Assembly (NCBI GenBank): GCA_023441625.1
Contig: JAEZOA010000060.1
Location: 4,351-68,350, forward strand
Source of the DNA: Bacillota bacterium
Lineage (GTDB): Bacteria > Bacillota > Clostridia > Acetivibrionales > DSM-1351
DNA: 64,000 nt
Reading direction: 5' to 3'
Part shown: positions 10,613 through 18,369 of the stretch, piece by piece
How positions within the stretch are numbered: position 1 is the stretch's first letter
How the letters are laid out: the number at the start of each line of letters is the position of its first letter
The notes under the pieces: generated by a model
What the model saw: the letters and a program-made list of their open reading frames with translations, nothing else
Told to the model about the DNA's origin: nothing
The model's database searches: none
Position numbers and translations under genes: made by a program

Positions 10613-11470
10613 ATGAATAAAAATACCTTACCTACTAATTTTCTTGGTTGCGACAGCGACTTTGATTCAGCTAGCATAGTAATTTTCGGCGCCCCGTATG
10701 ATGGTACAACTACCTTTAGACCAGGGACAAGATTTGCACCTTCTATTATGAGATTAGATTCCATTGGTATTGAAACCTATAGTCCATATTTTGATGATGA
10801 TATTACTGATTATTTAATAAATGATTATGGCGATTTAGACTTACCCTTTGGTTCTCCAACAAAAGCATTAGAAATGATATCTGAAACCGCTCAGTATATT
10901 TTTGACTCTGGTAAAAAACCATTAATGATAGGTGGAGAGCATTTGGTGTCGCTGCCAGCAATACAGCAGGCTATTAAAAAATACCCAAACCTTAATATAA
11001 TACATTTTGATGCTCATACAGACTTGAGAGAAGATTATTTAGGAGAAGCTCTCTCACATTCTTCTGTTATCAGACGTGCTTGGGATATTCTAGGTGATAA
11101 TCGCATTTGGCAATACGGCATAAGAAGTGGTACTCGTGAGGAATTTTATTGGGCTAAGGAGGGGCATACCTCTATGTGCCTTCACAATTTTGATACTTTG
11201 GATAAGTCTATTAATGGAATTGGTGACCTGCCAGTTTATCTCACAATAGATTTAGATGTGCTTGACCCTTCTGTATTCCCAGGTACTGGTACTCCTGAAG
11301 CTGGTGGTGTAAGCTTTCTTGAACTAATTAGTGCATTAAAAGCTGTGTCAAAGCTGAATATTATAGGAGCTGATATTGTTGAGCTATCTCCCCATTATGA
11401 CCAAAGTGGAGCATCCACTGCAGTAGCATGCAAGGTGCTAAGAGAGGTCGCTCTTGCTATGCAGAAGTAA
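10613..11470 (+). CDS. speB: Agmatinase (ureohydrolase family)
   Basis: Hydrolyses agmatine to putrescine and urea, a route to polyamines. The binuclear Mn ligands are visible in GGEH, FDAHTDLRED and DLDVLDPSVFPGTGTPEAGG, and SHSSVIRR is the usual substrate-side loop. 285 residues, normal for SpeB. No arginine decarboxylase or spermidine synthase lies beside it in this window. Arginase or guanidinobutyrase activity is a less likely alternative. It ends just before a dispersed hairpin repeat and a terminator shared with the convergent glnK gene. Confidence 0.93.
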   Translation: MNKNTLPTNFLGCDSDFDSASIVIFGAPYDGTTTFRPGTRFAPSIMRLDSIGIETYSPYFDDDITDYLINDYGDLDLPFGSPTKALEMISETAQYIFDSGKKPLMIGGEHLVSLPAIQQAIKKYPNLNIIHFDAHTDLREDYLGEALSHSSVIRRAWDILGDNRIWQYGIRSGTREEFYWAKEGHTSMCLHNFDTLDKSINGIGDLPVYLTIDLDVLDPSVFPGTGTPEAGGVSFLELISALKAVSKLNIIGADIVELSPHYDQSGASTAVACKVLREVALAMQK

Positions 11471-11484
11471 ACATAATAACTAGC

Positions 11485-11539
11485 AACGCAAGTTGGCAAA
11501 CCAACATTGCAAGTGCGCTCCAGCCTCGCTGGACGCACT
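11485..11539 (+). repeat. Dispersed hairpin repeat, copy A, plus an adjoining second hairpin
   Basis: The core GCAAGTTGG..CCAACATTGC at 11485-11510 is an inverted repeat found at four other places in the window. Directly after it, 11512-11539 forms a second stem (AGTGCG and TCCAGC pairing with GCTGGA and CGCACT). Confidence 0.8.
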
Positions 11540-11546
11540 GTTAAGT

Positions 11547-11592
11547 AAAAGCACTAGAGTGTCTGGTTTAGCATACTCTCTAGTGCTTTTTA
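11547..11592. terminator. Bidirectional intrinsic terminator between speB and glnK
   Basis: AAAAGCACTAGAG pairs with CTCTAGTGCTTTT, leaving a U-run on either strand. It lies between convergent genes. Confidence 0.85.
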
Positions 11593-11602
11593 TATGATTT
11601 AG

Positions 11603-11941
11603 TTATATCGCTGTATCTCCTCTTTCATTAGTGCGGATACGAATGCAATCCTCTAAATTGTAAATAAATATTTTACCATCTCCAACTTCTCCAGTCTGAG
11701 AAAACTTAATAATTGTATCAGTTATTAAATCCACCTTATCATCGGTTGATACCAACTCAAGCTTAACCTTAGGCAGGACATTGAGGGTAATCTCATTACC
11801 TCTATAAAATTCTTTCCAGCCCTTCTGCTTACCAGCACCCATAACCTGAGTGATAGTAATACCATCCATATCGATTGCAAGCAATGCCTCTTTAAGATCC
11901 TCTAGTTTGCAGGGTCTGATAATAGCTTCTATTTTTTTCAT
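11603..11941 (-). CDS. glnK: PII nitrogen-regulatory protein
   Basis: A 112-residue trimeric PII signal protein that senses ATP/ADP and 2-oxoglutarate and, when next to amt, normally gates the ammonium channel. MKKIEAIIRP starts the fold and the T-loop contains KEFYRGNEITLNVLPKV. Tyr46 is present, but the uridylylated Tyr51 of enteric PII is Ile51 here, so this protein cannot be uridylylated at the usual site. The start at 11941 is set by AAGGAG eight bases upstream. It follows amt by about 55 bases and is almost certainly co-transcribed with it, under the antitermination-type leader upstream of amt. Confidence 0.94.
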   Translation of the reverse strand: MKKIEAIIRPCKLEDLKEALLAIDMDGITITQVMGAGKQKGWKEFYRGNEITLNVLPKVKLELVSTDDKVDLITDTIIKFSQTGEVGDGKIFIYNLEDCIRIRTNERGDTAI

Positions 11942-11995
11942 ATAAACACTCCTTTCGTTTGTGCTAAACACAAAATATTTAAAATTAACTTGTTT

Positions 11996-13249
11996 TTAAT
12001 CCATTCCTGTAAATGAAGGATATGCAGACTCTCCATGCTGTGATATGTCAAGCCCTTCAGACTCTTCTCTAGGTGCAACTCTGATATCTTTCATTACAAC
12101 CTTTAGTACAAACATTATTAATGCTGTGCCAACAGTAGCAACTACTACTGTAAGTAATATAGCTAGTAGTTGTGCAACAATTAATTTGGTTTCACCAAAT
12201 ACTAATCCGTTATCTACTACTACCTCATTTACTTTACCACTTGCAAACAAGCCTGTTGCAATACCACCCCAAACACCTCCGATGCCATGGCATCCAAAAG
12301 CATCCAATGAATCATCATATCCAAACTTTGGTTTTATAACACTCATAGCGAAATAACATATCGGACTTACAGCTGCTCCTATTATTAAGGAAGCCCATAC
12401 TGGAACGAAGCCTGCTCCCGGAGTAATTGCTACCAAACCAACAACTGCACCAGTTGCTGCACCTAACAGGGTAGGCTTACCTCTTGTAATCTTTTCTACC
12501 AGCATCCATGAAAGCAATGCAGCGGCTGCTGAGGTATTAGTTGTAATCAAAGCATGTACTGCCAGTTCTCCACTCCCCAGAGCACTTCCAGCATTAAATC
12601 CAAACCATCCAAGCCAAAGTATTGACGTTCCAATAAATACTAGTGGTATGTTATGAGGTTGGCTGGTAGTGACTCCATGACCCTTTCTCTTACCAAGGAT
12701 AATAGCTGCCACAAGGCCAGTTACACCAGAGCTGATATGAACTACATTTCCACCTGCAAAGTCGATTGCTCCAAGGTTTCTTATAAAACCACCAACTCCC
12801 CAAACCATATGAGCCATAGGATAGTATACAATTATAAGCCACAACCCAACAAACGCAAACAGTGCTGAAAATTTCATTCTTTCAACTAATGAACCAGTAA
12901 TTATCGCCGCTGTGATAATAGAAAACATCATTTGAAAGGCTGCAAAAAGTGTATGTGGTATAGTTCCTGCATAATCAGCATTTGGTTCACCTGTTATACC
13001 TCTAAAAAATGCCCAATCAAAATTACCAACAACTCCGGCTATATCATCACCGAATGAGAGTGAATATCCGATCAGCACCCAAAGAACAGATGCTAAACCA
13101 CAAATGAAAAATGATGCCATGATAGTGCTTAATACATTTTTACGCTTTACCATACCTCCATAAAAAAGTGCAAGACCTGGTGTCATAAAAAATACAAGTG
13201 CTGCTGAAATAACTATAAAAGCTGTATCACCTGTGTTAATAGTTCCCAT
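11996..13249 (-). CDS. amt: Ammonium transporter Amt
   Basis: A roughly 417-residue Amt/Rh channel with about eleven hydrophobic segments. The paired pore histidines lie in GGNVVHISSGVTG and DAFGCHGIGGVWGG; GFNAGSALG is also typical. The start at 13249 is chosen because GGAGGGG lies six bases upstream; there is no obvious cleavable signal. It is transcribed with glnK from a promoter about 290 bases upstream. The long leader has two antiterminator/terminator modules, implying control by nitrogen status. Confidence 0.96.
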   Translation of the reverse strand: MGTINTGDTAFIVISAALVFFMTPGLALFYGGMVKRKNVLSTIMASFFICGLASVLWVLIGYSLSFGDDIAGVVGNFDWAFFRGITGEPNADYAGTIPHTLFAAFQMMFSIITAAIITGSLVERMKFSALFAFVGLWLIIVYYPMAHMVWGVGGFIRNLGAIDFAGGNVVHISSGVTGLVAAIILGKRKGHGVTTSQPHNIPLVFIGTSILWLGWFGFNAGSALGSGELAVHALITTNTSAAAALLSWMLVEKITRGKPTLLGAATGAVVGLVAITPGAGFVPVWASLIIGAAVSPICYFAMSVIKPKFGYDDSLDAFGCHGIGGVWGGIATGLFASGKVNEVVVDNGLVFGETKLIVAQLLAILLTVVVATVGTALIMFVLKVVMKDIRVAPREESEGLDISQHGESAYPSFTGMD

Positions 13250-13350
13250 AGTTAACCCCTCCATTTTGTTATATTTTTAATTCAATTTAATCAATTTATA
13301 TATATTTTTTTGATTAACAGTGTTAATTGGAATATTTATTCCAAAGAAAT

Positions 13351-13402
13351 AAAAAAGGCATGTTTCAGTAGGAATAAGCATCCTCCAAAACACGCCATTG
13401 TG
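13351..13402 (-). promoter_or_regulatory. Candidate ANTAR antiterminator/terminator, gene-proximal, amt leader
   Basis: Reading the minus strand, CAC closes the loop AATGGC with GTG (13391-13402). Part of that loop and its 3' arm form the 5' arm of a terminator, GGCGTGTTT with AAACATGCC, followed by TTTTTT (13351-13396). The hairpin stem is only three pairs, but the loop sequence is identical to that of the glt leader. The two structures are mutually exclusive. Confidence 0.68.
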
Positions 13403-13422
13403 AATAAATGAATTTTAAAAAC

Positions 13423-13457
13423 AACGCAAGTTGGCAAGCCAACATTGCTTATGTTAA
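13423..13457 (+). repeat. Dispersed hairpin repeat, copy B, inside the amt leader
   Basis: A 35-base copy (AACGCAAGTTGGCAAGCC followed by AACATTGCTTATGTTAA) lies exactly between the two antiterminator/terminator modules of the amt leader. Confidence 0.85.
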
Positions 13458-13507
13458 ATAAAAGCCGCTAAAAAATCAATAATGATTTCTAAGCAGCTTC
13501 TTTGCTG
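13456..13507 (-). promoter_or_regulatory. Candidate ANTAR antiterminator/terminator, promoter-proximal, amt leader
   Basis: On the minus strand CAGC-AAAGAA-GCTG (13494-13507) is a hairpin with an A-x-x-G-x-x hexaloop. Its 3' arm begins a terminator-like stem, AAGCTGC plus TTAGAAATCA pairing with TGATTTTTTA plus GCGGCTT, ending in TTTTATTT. The U-run is weaker than in the other modules. Confidence 0.62.
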
Positions 13508-13538
13508 AATGTATTTAATTGATATTTAATATGCAATA

Positions 13539-13567
13539 ATTGTACCATAAGTTATCTATTATTTCAA
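13539..13567 (-). promoter_or_regulatory. Promoter of amt-glnK
   Basis: TTGAAA (13562-13567) and TACAAT (13539-13544) on the minus strand, exactly 17 bases apart. A transcript start near 13532 gives a leader of about 280 bases. Confidence 0.75.
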
Positions 13568-13575
13568 GCATTTTT

Positions 13576-14151
13576 TCAAAAATTAAGAATTATTTCCTCA
13601 GCAACCCTTATTTGGGATGTTCTTGAATCCATTGCTCTCTTTTGAATATATCTATGAGCCTGAGGCTCAGTCATATTCATCTTTTCAACAAGAATCCACT
13701 TCGCTTTTTCAATGACTTTTCTATCTTGCATTCTTTTTTCCAAATCAACATTTTGAAGCTTCAATCCTTTAATGGATTTACGGGATTGAACAGCAAATCT
13801 GGCTGTTTGCAAAAGTGTCGTTCTGTTAATAGGTTTAGGAAGAACTAATGCTCCTACCTTTTCTAGCTTATATTGCATTTCTTCTAAATGCTCATGTTTA
13901 GCAAGAATTATAATACCCGCATCAGTAATCTCAGAGATATCTAAAACAAATTCTATACCCAGTTCATCCTGCAATGGTGCATTTATAAGTATAAGCTCAG
14001 GTTCAAAAATATCTAGTTTACGCCTGGCTTCATTTGCAGAAAGCGAGTACTCTGCTGACGAATACCCTTGTTGTAACATGAGGGTTCGTAGTTCTTTGAT
14101 TAACTCAGGTCTACTGCATACTATAAGAATCCCTCCTGCACCCACTGGCAT
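13576..14151 (-). CDS. ANTAR-domain RNA-binding antiterminator with pseudo-receiver
   Basis: 191 residues. The C-terminal ~55 residues (KVIEKAKWILVEKMNM, then EPQAHRYIQKRAMDSR) are a clear ANTAR three-helix RNA-binding domain, preceded by a coiled-coil-like linker. The N-terminal ~115 residues have a receiver fold, but the phospho-acceptor strand reads LILINAPLQ, with Asn where Asp is expected, so ordinary aspartyl phosphorylation looks impossible. ANTAR proteins bind hairpins with A1/G4 hexaloops and prevent terminator formation. Located between glnA and amt, it resembles the glnA-linked antiterminator NitR reported in solventogenic clostridia. The inferred targets are the leaders of glt, amt, gat and glnN in this window. 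Confidence 0.93.
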   Translation of the reverse strand: MPVGAGGILIVCSRPELIKELRTLMLQQGYSSAEYSLSANEARRKLDIFEPELILINAPLQDELGIEFVLDISEITDAGIIILAKHEHLEEMQYKLEKVGALVLPKPINRTTLLQTARFAVQSRKSIKGLKLQNVDLEKRMQDRKVIEKAKWILVEKMNMTEPQAHRYIQKRAMDSRTSQIRVAEEIILNF

Positions 14152-14236
14152 TCACCTCCATTTGAGTGTGAAATAGTTATAGTAACACTCCATCAAAAAC
14201 TTAATACATTTTGTGATTATAATGTAATCATGTATT

Positions 14237-15562
14237 TTAATATGCAGTAAGATAATTTTCTATCTCCCATTGATGAACTATATGGCTATAGTTATCCCAC
14301 TCAGTTTCTTTTGCAGATATATATTTATTAAAAATATGCCCTCCCAGTACCTCTTTAATATAAGCATCCTTTTTCATTTCTTGTATAGCTAAAGATAGGT
14401 TGGAAGGTAATCTCTCTATACCTAGGCTTTTCTCCTGTTCACGTGTAAGGTTATAAGTATTTATATCAATAGGTGCTGGTATTGCCAACTTCTTTTCTAA
14501 GCCTTCTAGCCCAGCCTCTAAGATTAAAGCTAATGTAAGATAAGGATTGCAGGAAGGATCAGGGCTCCTAAGTTCAAGTCTGGTTGCTTCCCCTCTTGTT
14601 GCAGGTACTCTTAGTAATGGGCTTCTATTCATATGCGACCATGCAATATGAACAGGTGCCTCAAAACCCGGAACAAATCTCTTATAAGAATTTACAAGAG
14701 GATTTGCAACTGCTGTAATACCTTTTGCATGCTGTAAAATACCTGCTCCAAACATTTTTGCCGTGCTAGATATATCCATACTATTATCATTGTCACAAAA
14801 TAGATTCTTTCCATTTTGAGAAAGTGACATATTAATATGCATTCCTGAACCAAAAGTATTATATATTGGTTTGGGCATAAATGTTGCATATAGTCCATTT
14901 CGTTGAGCTACTGTTTTTACTACCATTTTGAAAGTCATTATTCTATCTGCAGCAGTTATAACATCACTGTATTTAAAATCCACCTCATGCTGACCAGCGG
15001 CATTTTCATGATGAGATGCCTCAATCTCAAAACCCATATCCTCTAACACCATGCAAATCTCTCGTCTGCAATTTTCGCCCAAATCCATTGGAGCAATATC
15101 ACAATAACCCGCAGCATCATGAGTTTTTGTTGTTGGTCTGCCATCACTGTCAGTGTGAAATAAAAAAAACTCACATTCAGGCCCTACGTTAAAGGTATAT
15201 CCCAGCTTCTTAGCCTTTGCTTCTGATTTTTTCAAAATATATCTTGGGTCTCCTAAGAACTGTGAACCATCATAGTTTTTAATATCACAAATAAATCTTG
15301 CCACCTTACCATGTTGTGGCCTCCAAGGAATAATAGAAAATGTGTCTAAATCCGGAAACAAGAGCATATCTGATGCTTCCACTTCGGAAAATCCTGCTAT
15401 TGCAGATGCGTCAAAAATAACTCCTTCTTCAAGGGCTTTCTCAACTTGTTGCTCAGTAATTGCAATATTTTTCAATCTGCCCAAAATATCTATGAATTGT
15501 AGTCTAATAAACTTTACATCATTTTGTTCAATAAACTTCAGAATATCATTTTTTGAAGCCAT
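14237..15562 (-). CDS. glnA: Glutamine synthetase type I
   Basis: Makes glutamine from glutamate, ammonium and ATP. About 441 residues, the GSI-alpha length. Metal and substrate motifs are NVGPECEFFLF, ENAAGQHEVDFKY, GSGMHINMSLS, the flexible-loop region NSYKRFVPGFEAPVHIAW and RGEATRLELRSPDPSCNPYL. There is no tyrosine adenylylation insert as in enteric GSI-beta. GGGGAG upstream fits the ATG at 15562 slightly better than a GTG two codons earlier. It sits 66 bases after gltB3, in one operon with the glutamate synthase subunits, and is followed by the ANTAR gene. This genome also carries type III GS (glnN) at 26.5 kb. Confidence 0.96.
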   Translation of the reverse strand: MASKNDILKFIEQNDVKFIRLQFIDILGRLKNIAITEQQVEKALEEGVIFDASAIAGFSEVEASDMLLFPDLDTFSIIPWRPQHGKVARFICDIKNYDGSQFLGDPRYILKKSEAKAKKLGYTFNVGPECEFFLFHTDSDGRPTTKTHDAAGYCDIAPMDLGENCRREICMVLEDMGFEIEASHHENAAGQHEVDFKYSDVITAADRIMTFKMVVKTVAQRNGLYATFMPKPIYNTFGSGMHINMSLSQNGKNLFCDNDNSMDISSTAKMFGAGILQHAKGITAVANPLVNSYKRFVPGFEAPVHIAWSHMNRSPLLRVPATRGEATRLELRSPDPSCNPYLTLALILEAGLEGLEKKLAIPAPIDINTYNLTREQEKSLGIERLPSNLSLAIQEMKKDAYIKEVLGGHIFNKYISAKETEWDNYSHIVHQWEIENYLTAY

Positions 15563-15628
15563 TTTCACTTCTCCCCTCCAAATTGAATTACAATCTACTA
15601 CTTCATTACCTACAATATTATACCAATT

Positions 15629-16348
15629 TTAATTATGTGTATATAACTGCTTATAAGGATTTTTTGTATTTGCAGTGAGTTTTACATAATCTGATTTCAA
15701 AAGTTCATCCTTATCATAGCCGAAGTTATCACAGAATTCTGTAATATAACTTTCAATTTTCTTTTTTTCAGCCTCATTTGCAAATTCAGTAGAAACCTGC
15801 GGTGGTAAACCCTCTGGAATCTCATTACATCTCAGATATATTACTCCGCCATGCATCCCTGTTCCACAGAAATTCCCAACCGGAACTCCGTCTACACCAA
15901 TACCTAGTACAATTACTACTCCTCCTGCAAGATATTCTCCTAAAAAATCACCTGTTTTTCCACCAACCACTATTAGTGGTTTTTGTTCTTTATACTCCTT
16001 CACATGTATTCCTACACGGTAGCCTGCATTACCTTTAACTAGAATCTTCCCCCCACGCATACCGTAACCAGTAGTATCACCACAGTTGCCATGAATTATT
16101 ATAGATCCATCATTCATAGTATCCCCGGTTGCATCTTGCGCATTACCATTGACTATAATATCCGCTCCATCCATATATGCACCTAAAGCATTACCAGGAG
16201 TTCCGTTAATTGTAATTAACTTACCTTTAATGCCACATCCGATATAACGTTGACCATAAACTTCATCTAAAACTATATCTGTATCAGAAGTAGTTCTAAT
16301 TTGCTCATTTATATCAGTATAGTAAGTGTTACCTACTGTTATTTTCAT
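15629..16348 (-). CDS. Archaeal-type glutamate synthase, GXGXG (domain 3) subunit
   Basis: 239 residues made almost entirely of GxxxG-rich beta-helix repeats (NGTPGNALGAYMDGADI, NGNAQDATGDTMNDGSI, HGNCGDTTGYGMRGGKI). This is the structural C-terminal domain of bacterial GltB, here a separate protein. It starts with an ATG overlapping the stop of the upstream FAD oxidoreductase gene (ATGA), with GGAGGG before it. It presumably assembles with the amidotransferase, FMN and Fe-S subunits encoded upstream. Confidence 0.92.
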   Translation of the reverse strand: MKITVGNTYYTDINEQIRTTSDTDIVLDEVYGQRYIGCGIKGKLITINGTPGNALGAYMDGADIIVNGNAQDATGDTMNDGSIIIHGNCGDTTGYGMRGGKILVKGNAGYRVGIHVKEYKEQKPLIVVGGKTGDFLGEYLAGGVVIVLGIGVDGVPVGNFCGTGMHGGVIYLRCNEIPEGLPPQVSTEFANEAEKKKIESYITEFCDNFGYDKDELLKSDYVKLTANTKNPYKQLYTHN

Positions 16349-17577
16349 ATTATCCCTCCTGCCAATTTAGCTTTTCTCGCTTTTTTGTCAAATACTAAAA
16401 GCTGCGGACTAACTGTTAATAAAGCACTGTCAATTTCAGCTAGAGGAGTTTTTTCTCTAATAATTGAAGTATATATACCTGCTCTGCTTATTTCTCCAAT
16501 TAGAATATACCCTTTTAGCAAACCGTCTACGAAAAACATTTTCTTGTAATTATTTTCATCTGAAAGCTCAACACATTCGCCTTCCATGCTGCCTGCAGTT
16601 ATCATATGCAGTCCAAAGAACCCAATAGCATTCATTGGCATTGCTGAATCAAAAATTTTATCTCCACCAGCCATATTTATTCCTGCTATTTCACCCTGCA
16701 TATATGCATTTGGCAAAAGTGCGAGTATTTTATTTTGCTGTGTACATATGTCAAAACTTTCGGTACAATCACCTGCTGCATATACACCCTCTATTGAAGT
16801 TTCCTGTCTATTGTCAGTAACTATACCTCTATTTACATTTCCCCCTGCATCTTTTAAAAGCTCTGTATTTGGTCTGACGCCAACTGCTACAATTAATACA
16901 TCATAAGTTAATTTCTGACCTGATTTTAATGTAATAGTATTATCCTTAACTGACGAAGCGGCATCATTCAATATAAACTGAATATCTTCCTTTTCAATGT
17001 GCTTCTGAACAAAGTCTGCACCCTTTTTATCAAGTATACTCGGAAGTATTCTATCTGCCATATCAACAACAGTAATGTCTTTACATATCTCATGTAATCC
17101 TTCTGCAGCTTTTAAGCCAATAAGTCCAGCCCCCATTATGACTACCTTTGAGTACCTGTTTATTGCTGCTTTTACCTCTTTTGCACTATCCCATGTCATG
17201 AAGGTAAATGAATTCCGAGCCTCACTCAAGCCTTCAATAGGCGGAACAAAGGGTGCGCTGCCCGTTGCAACCATAAGCTTGTCGAATTCAACTGAACTAC
17301 CGTCATCAATAATAACCTTCTTTGCACTTGTATCTATTTTTATCACCTTTTTTCCGAGAAGCGCTGTGCAGTTATTTTTTTCGTAAAAATCGCTGTTTCT
17401 GTAATACATTTTATCATCAATTACACTGCCTTTAAGCCAATATGATATAAGAGGACGAGAATAAGTAAAATGGGTCTCATCCGATATAATTGTAATTGAA
17501 GAATTCTTATCAATGGTACGAATACCATTGACACAGCCAATTGCTCCAGCAGAATTGCCTATAATAACATACTTCAT
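16345..17577 (-). CDS. NAD(P)H/FAD-dependent oxidoreductase of the split glutamate synthase
   Basis: About 410 residues of the pyridine nucleotide-disulfide oxidoreductase class I fold: an FAD-binding start MKYVIIGNSAGAIG, LMVATGS, a second Rossmann motif VVIMGAGLIGLKAAE and the FAD-closing motif GVYAAGDCTE. It lacks the redox-active CxxxxC of true disulfide reductases. It probably feeds electrons from NAD(P)H to the glutamate synthase core, in place of GltD, or exchanges them with ferredoxin. The start at 17577 is set by GGGAGG five bases upstream; the 34 codons before it run through an intercistronic hairpin and are rejected. Confidence 0.88.
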   Translation of the reverse strand: MKYVIIGNSAGAIGCVNGIRTIDKNSSITIISDETHFTYSRPLISYWLKGSVIDDKMYYRNSDFYEKNNCTALLGKKVIKIDTSAKKVIIDDGSSVEFDKLMVATGSAPFVPPIEGLSEARNSFTFMTWDSAKEVKAAINRYSKVVIMGAGLIGLKAAEGLHEICKDITVVDMADRILPSILDKKGADFVQKHIEKEDIQFILNDAASSVKDNTITLKSGQKLTYDVLIVAVGVRPNTELLKDAGGNVNRGIVTDNRQETSIEGVYAAGDCTESFDICTQQNKILALLPNAYMQGEIAGINMAGGDKIFDSAMPMNAIGFFGLHMITAGSMEGECVELSDENNYKKMFFVDGLLKGYILIGEISRAGIYTSIIREKTPLAEIDSALLTVSPQLLVFDKKARKAKLAGGII

Positions 17578-17590
17578 CTTAACCTCCCAT

Positions 17591-17646
17591 GTACGCGTGA
17601 AGTGCGTACGCATATAGTATTGAAAAGCCGCTTGCGGGTTTTTCCA
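17591..17646 (-). repeat. Intercistronic double-hairpin element before the FAD oxidoreductase
   Basis: Two hairpins in series just upstream of the ribosome site: GAAAA-rich stem with CCGC/GCGG core (17621-17646), then GTACGC pairing with GCGTAC (17591-17609). Similar pairs occur before gatB and hydA. Confidence 0.65.
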
Positions 17647-17692
17647 AGCATGAAATTTGAGTATGATGCACATAAACAATTTTTCACACTAT

Positions 17693-18124
17693 TCACTCCC
17701 TTTCCTCATATACAATAGCTAAATTTGGACAATTGTCTGCACACGCAGGTTTGCCATTCTCAATGCAAAGATCACATTTTTTAATGGCTTTTTCTTTTCC
17801 TGGAAGTACAGAGCCAAAAGGACACACAAGAATACAGGTATAACAGCCAACGCATCTGGACTCATCAACAAAAACCCTACCTTCCTCATCCTTTTGCATT
17901 GCCCCTGTTATACAGGATTTCACACATAGGGGCACTTCACAATGTCTGCAGGAAACTGCAAAAATAATGCTATCTCCCTCTTCTATTGTCAATCTTGGCT
18001 GAGGTTTCATTTCTCCAGAGAATGCCTTTACCATATCCTTTTGGCCGCTGTGTGCAAATGCACAATAATACTCACAAAGATGGCAGCCTAAACATCTATC
18101 CTCATTTACATATATTTTTTTCAT
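17693..18124 (-). CDS. Four-cluster ferredoxin-like electron-transfer subunit
   Basis: About 143 residues with four cysteine clusters: CLGCHLCEYYC, CRHCEVPLCVKSC, CVGCYTCILVC and CDLCIENGKPACADNC. This is the HycB/DmsB-like arrangement for up to four [4Fe-4S] centres. It lies between the FMN subunit and the FAD oxidoreductase of the split glutamate synthase and likely wires electrons between them. The ATG at 18124 has GGGAGG five bases upstream; the longer ORF start is rejected. Confidence 0.88.
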   Translation of the reverse strand: MKKIYVNEDRCLGCHLCEYYCAFAHSGQKDMVKAFSGEMKPQPRLTIEEGDSIIFAVSCRHCEVPLCVKSCITGAMQKDEEGRVFVDESRCVGCYTCILVCPFGSVLPGKEKAIKKCDLCIENGKPACADNCPNLAIVYEERE

Positions 18125-18188
18125 TCTAACCTCCCATGCCCATTTCTGGCACAAAAAATAATTAAAGTTTCGTGGAGACCCTACTGAC

Positions 18189-18357
18189 AAAAACCACTTG
18201 TGGTTTTATATGACACACAATTAAGCTATTCCTTTGGAAAAGGCACTTGTGACTTTTCCAGAGTGACAATGCACCATGTTTGCACAAATAAGCTATTCTT
18301 TTGGAAAAGGCACTTGTGACTTTTCCCGAAGTGACAATGCACCATGCTTGCACGAAC
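18189..18357 (-). repeat. Tandem hairpin repeats between gltB2 and the ferredoxin gene
   Basis: Two adjacent ~67-base copies (18223-18289 and 18290-18357) start with AAGCTATTC and contain GGAAAAG..CTTTTCC hairpins and GTGACAATGCACCATG. A degenerate third hairpin (AACCACTTGTGGTT) lies at 18189-18208. An open reading frame through this stretch is spurious. Confidence 0.85.
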
Positions 18358-18369
18358 TTAATTGTCACT

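Noticed and set aside
18189..18357. Tandem repeats as a CRISPR array
   Set aside because: Only two or three directly adjacent copies, no unique spacers and no cas genes.
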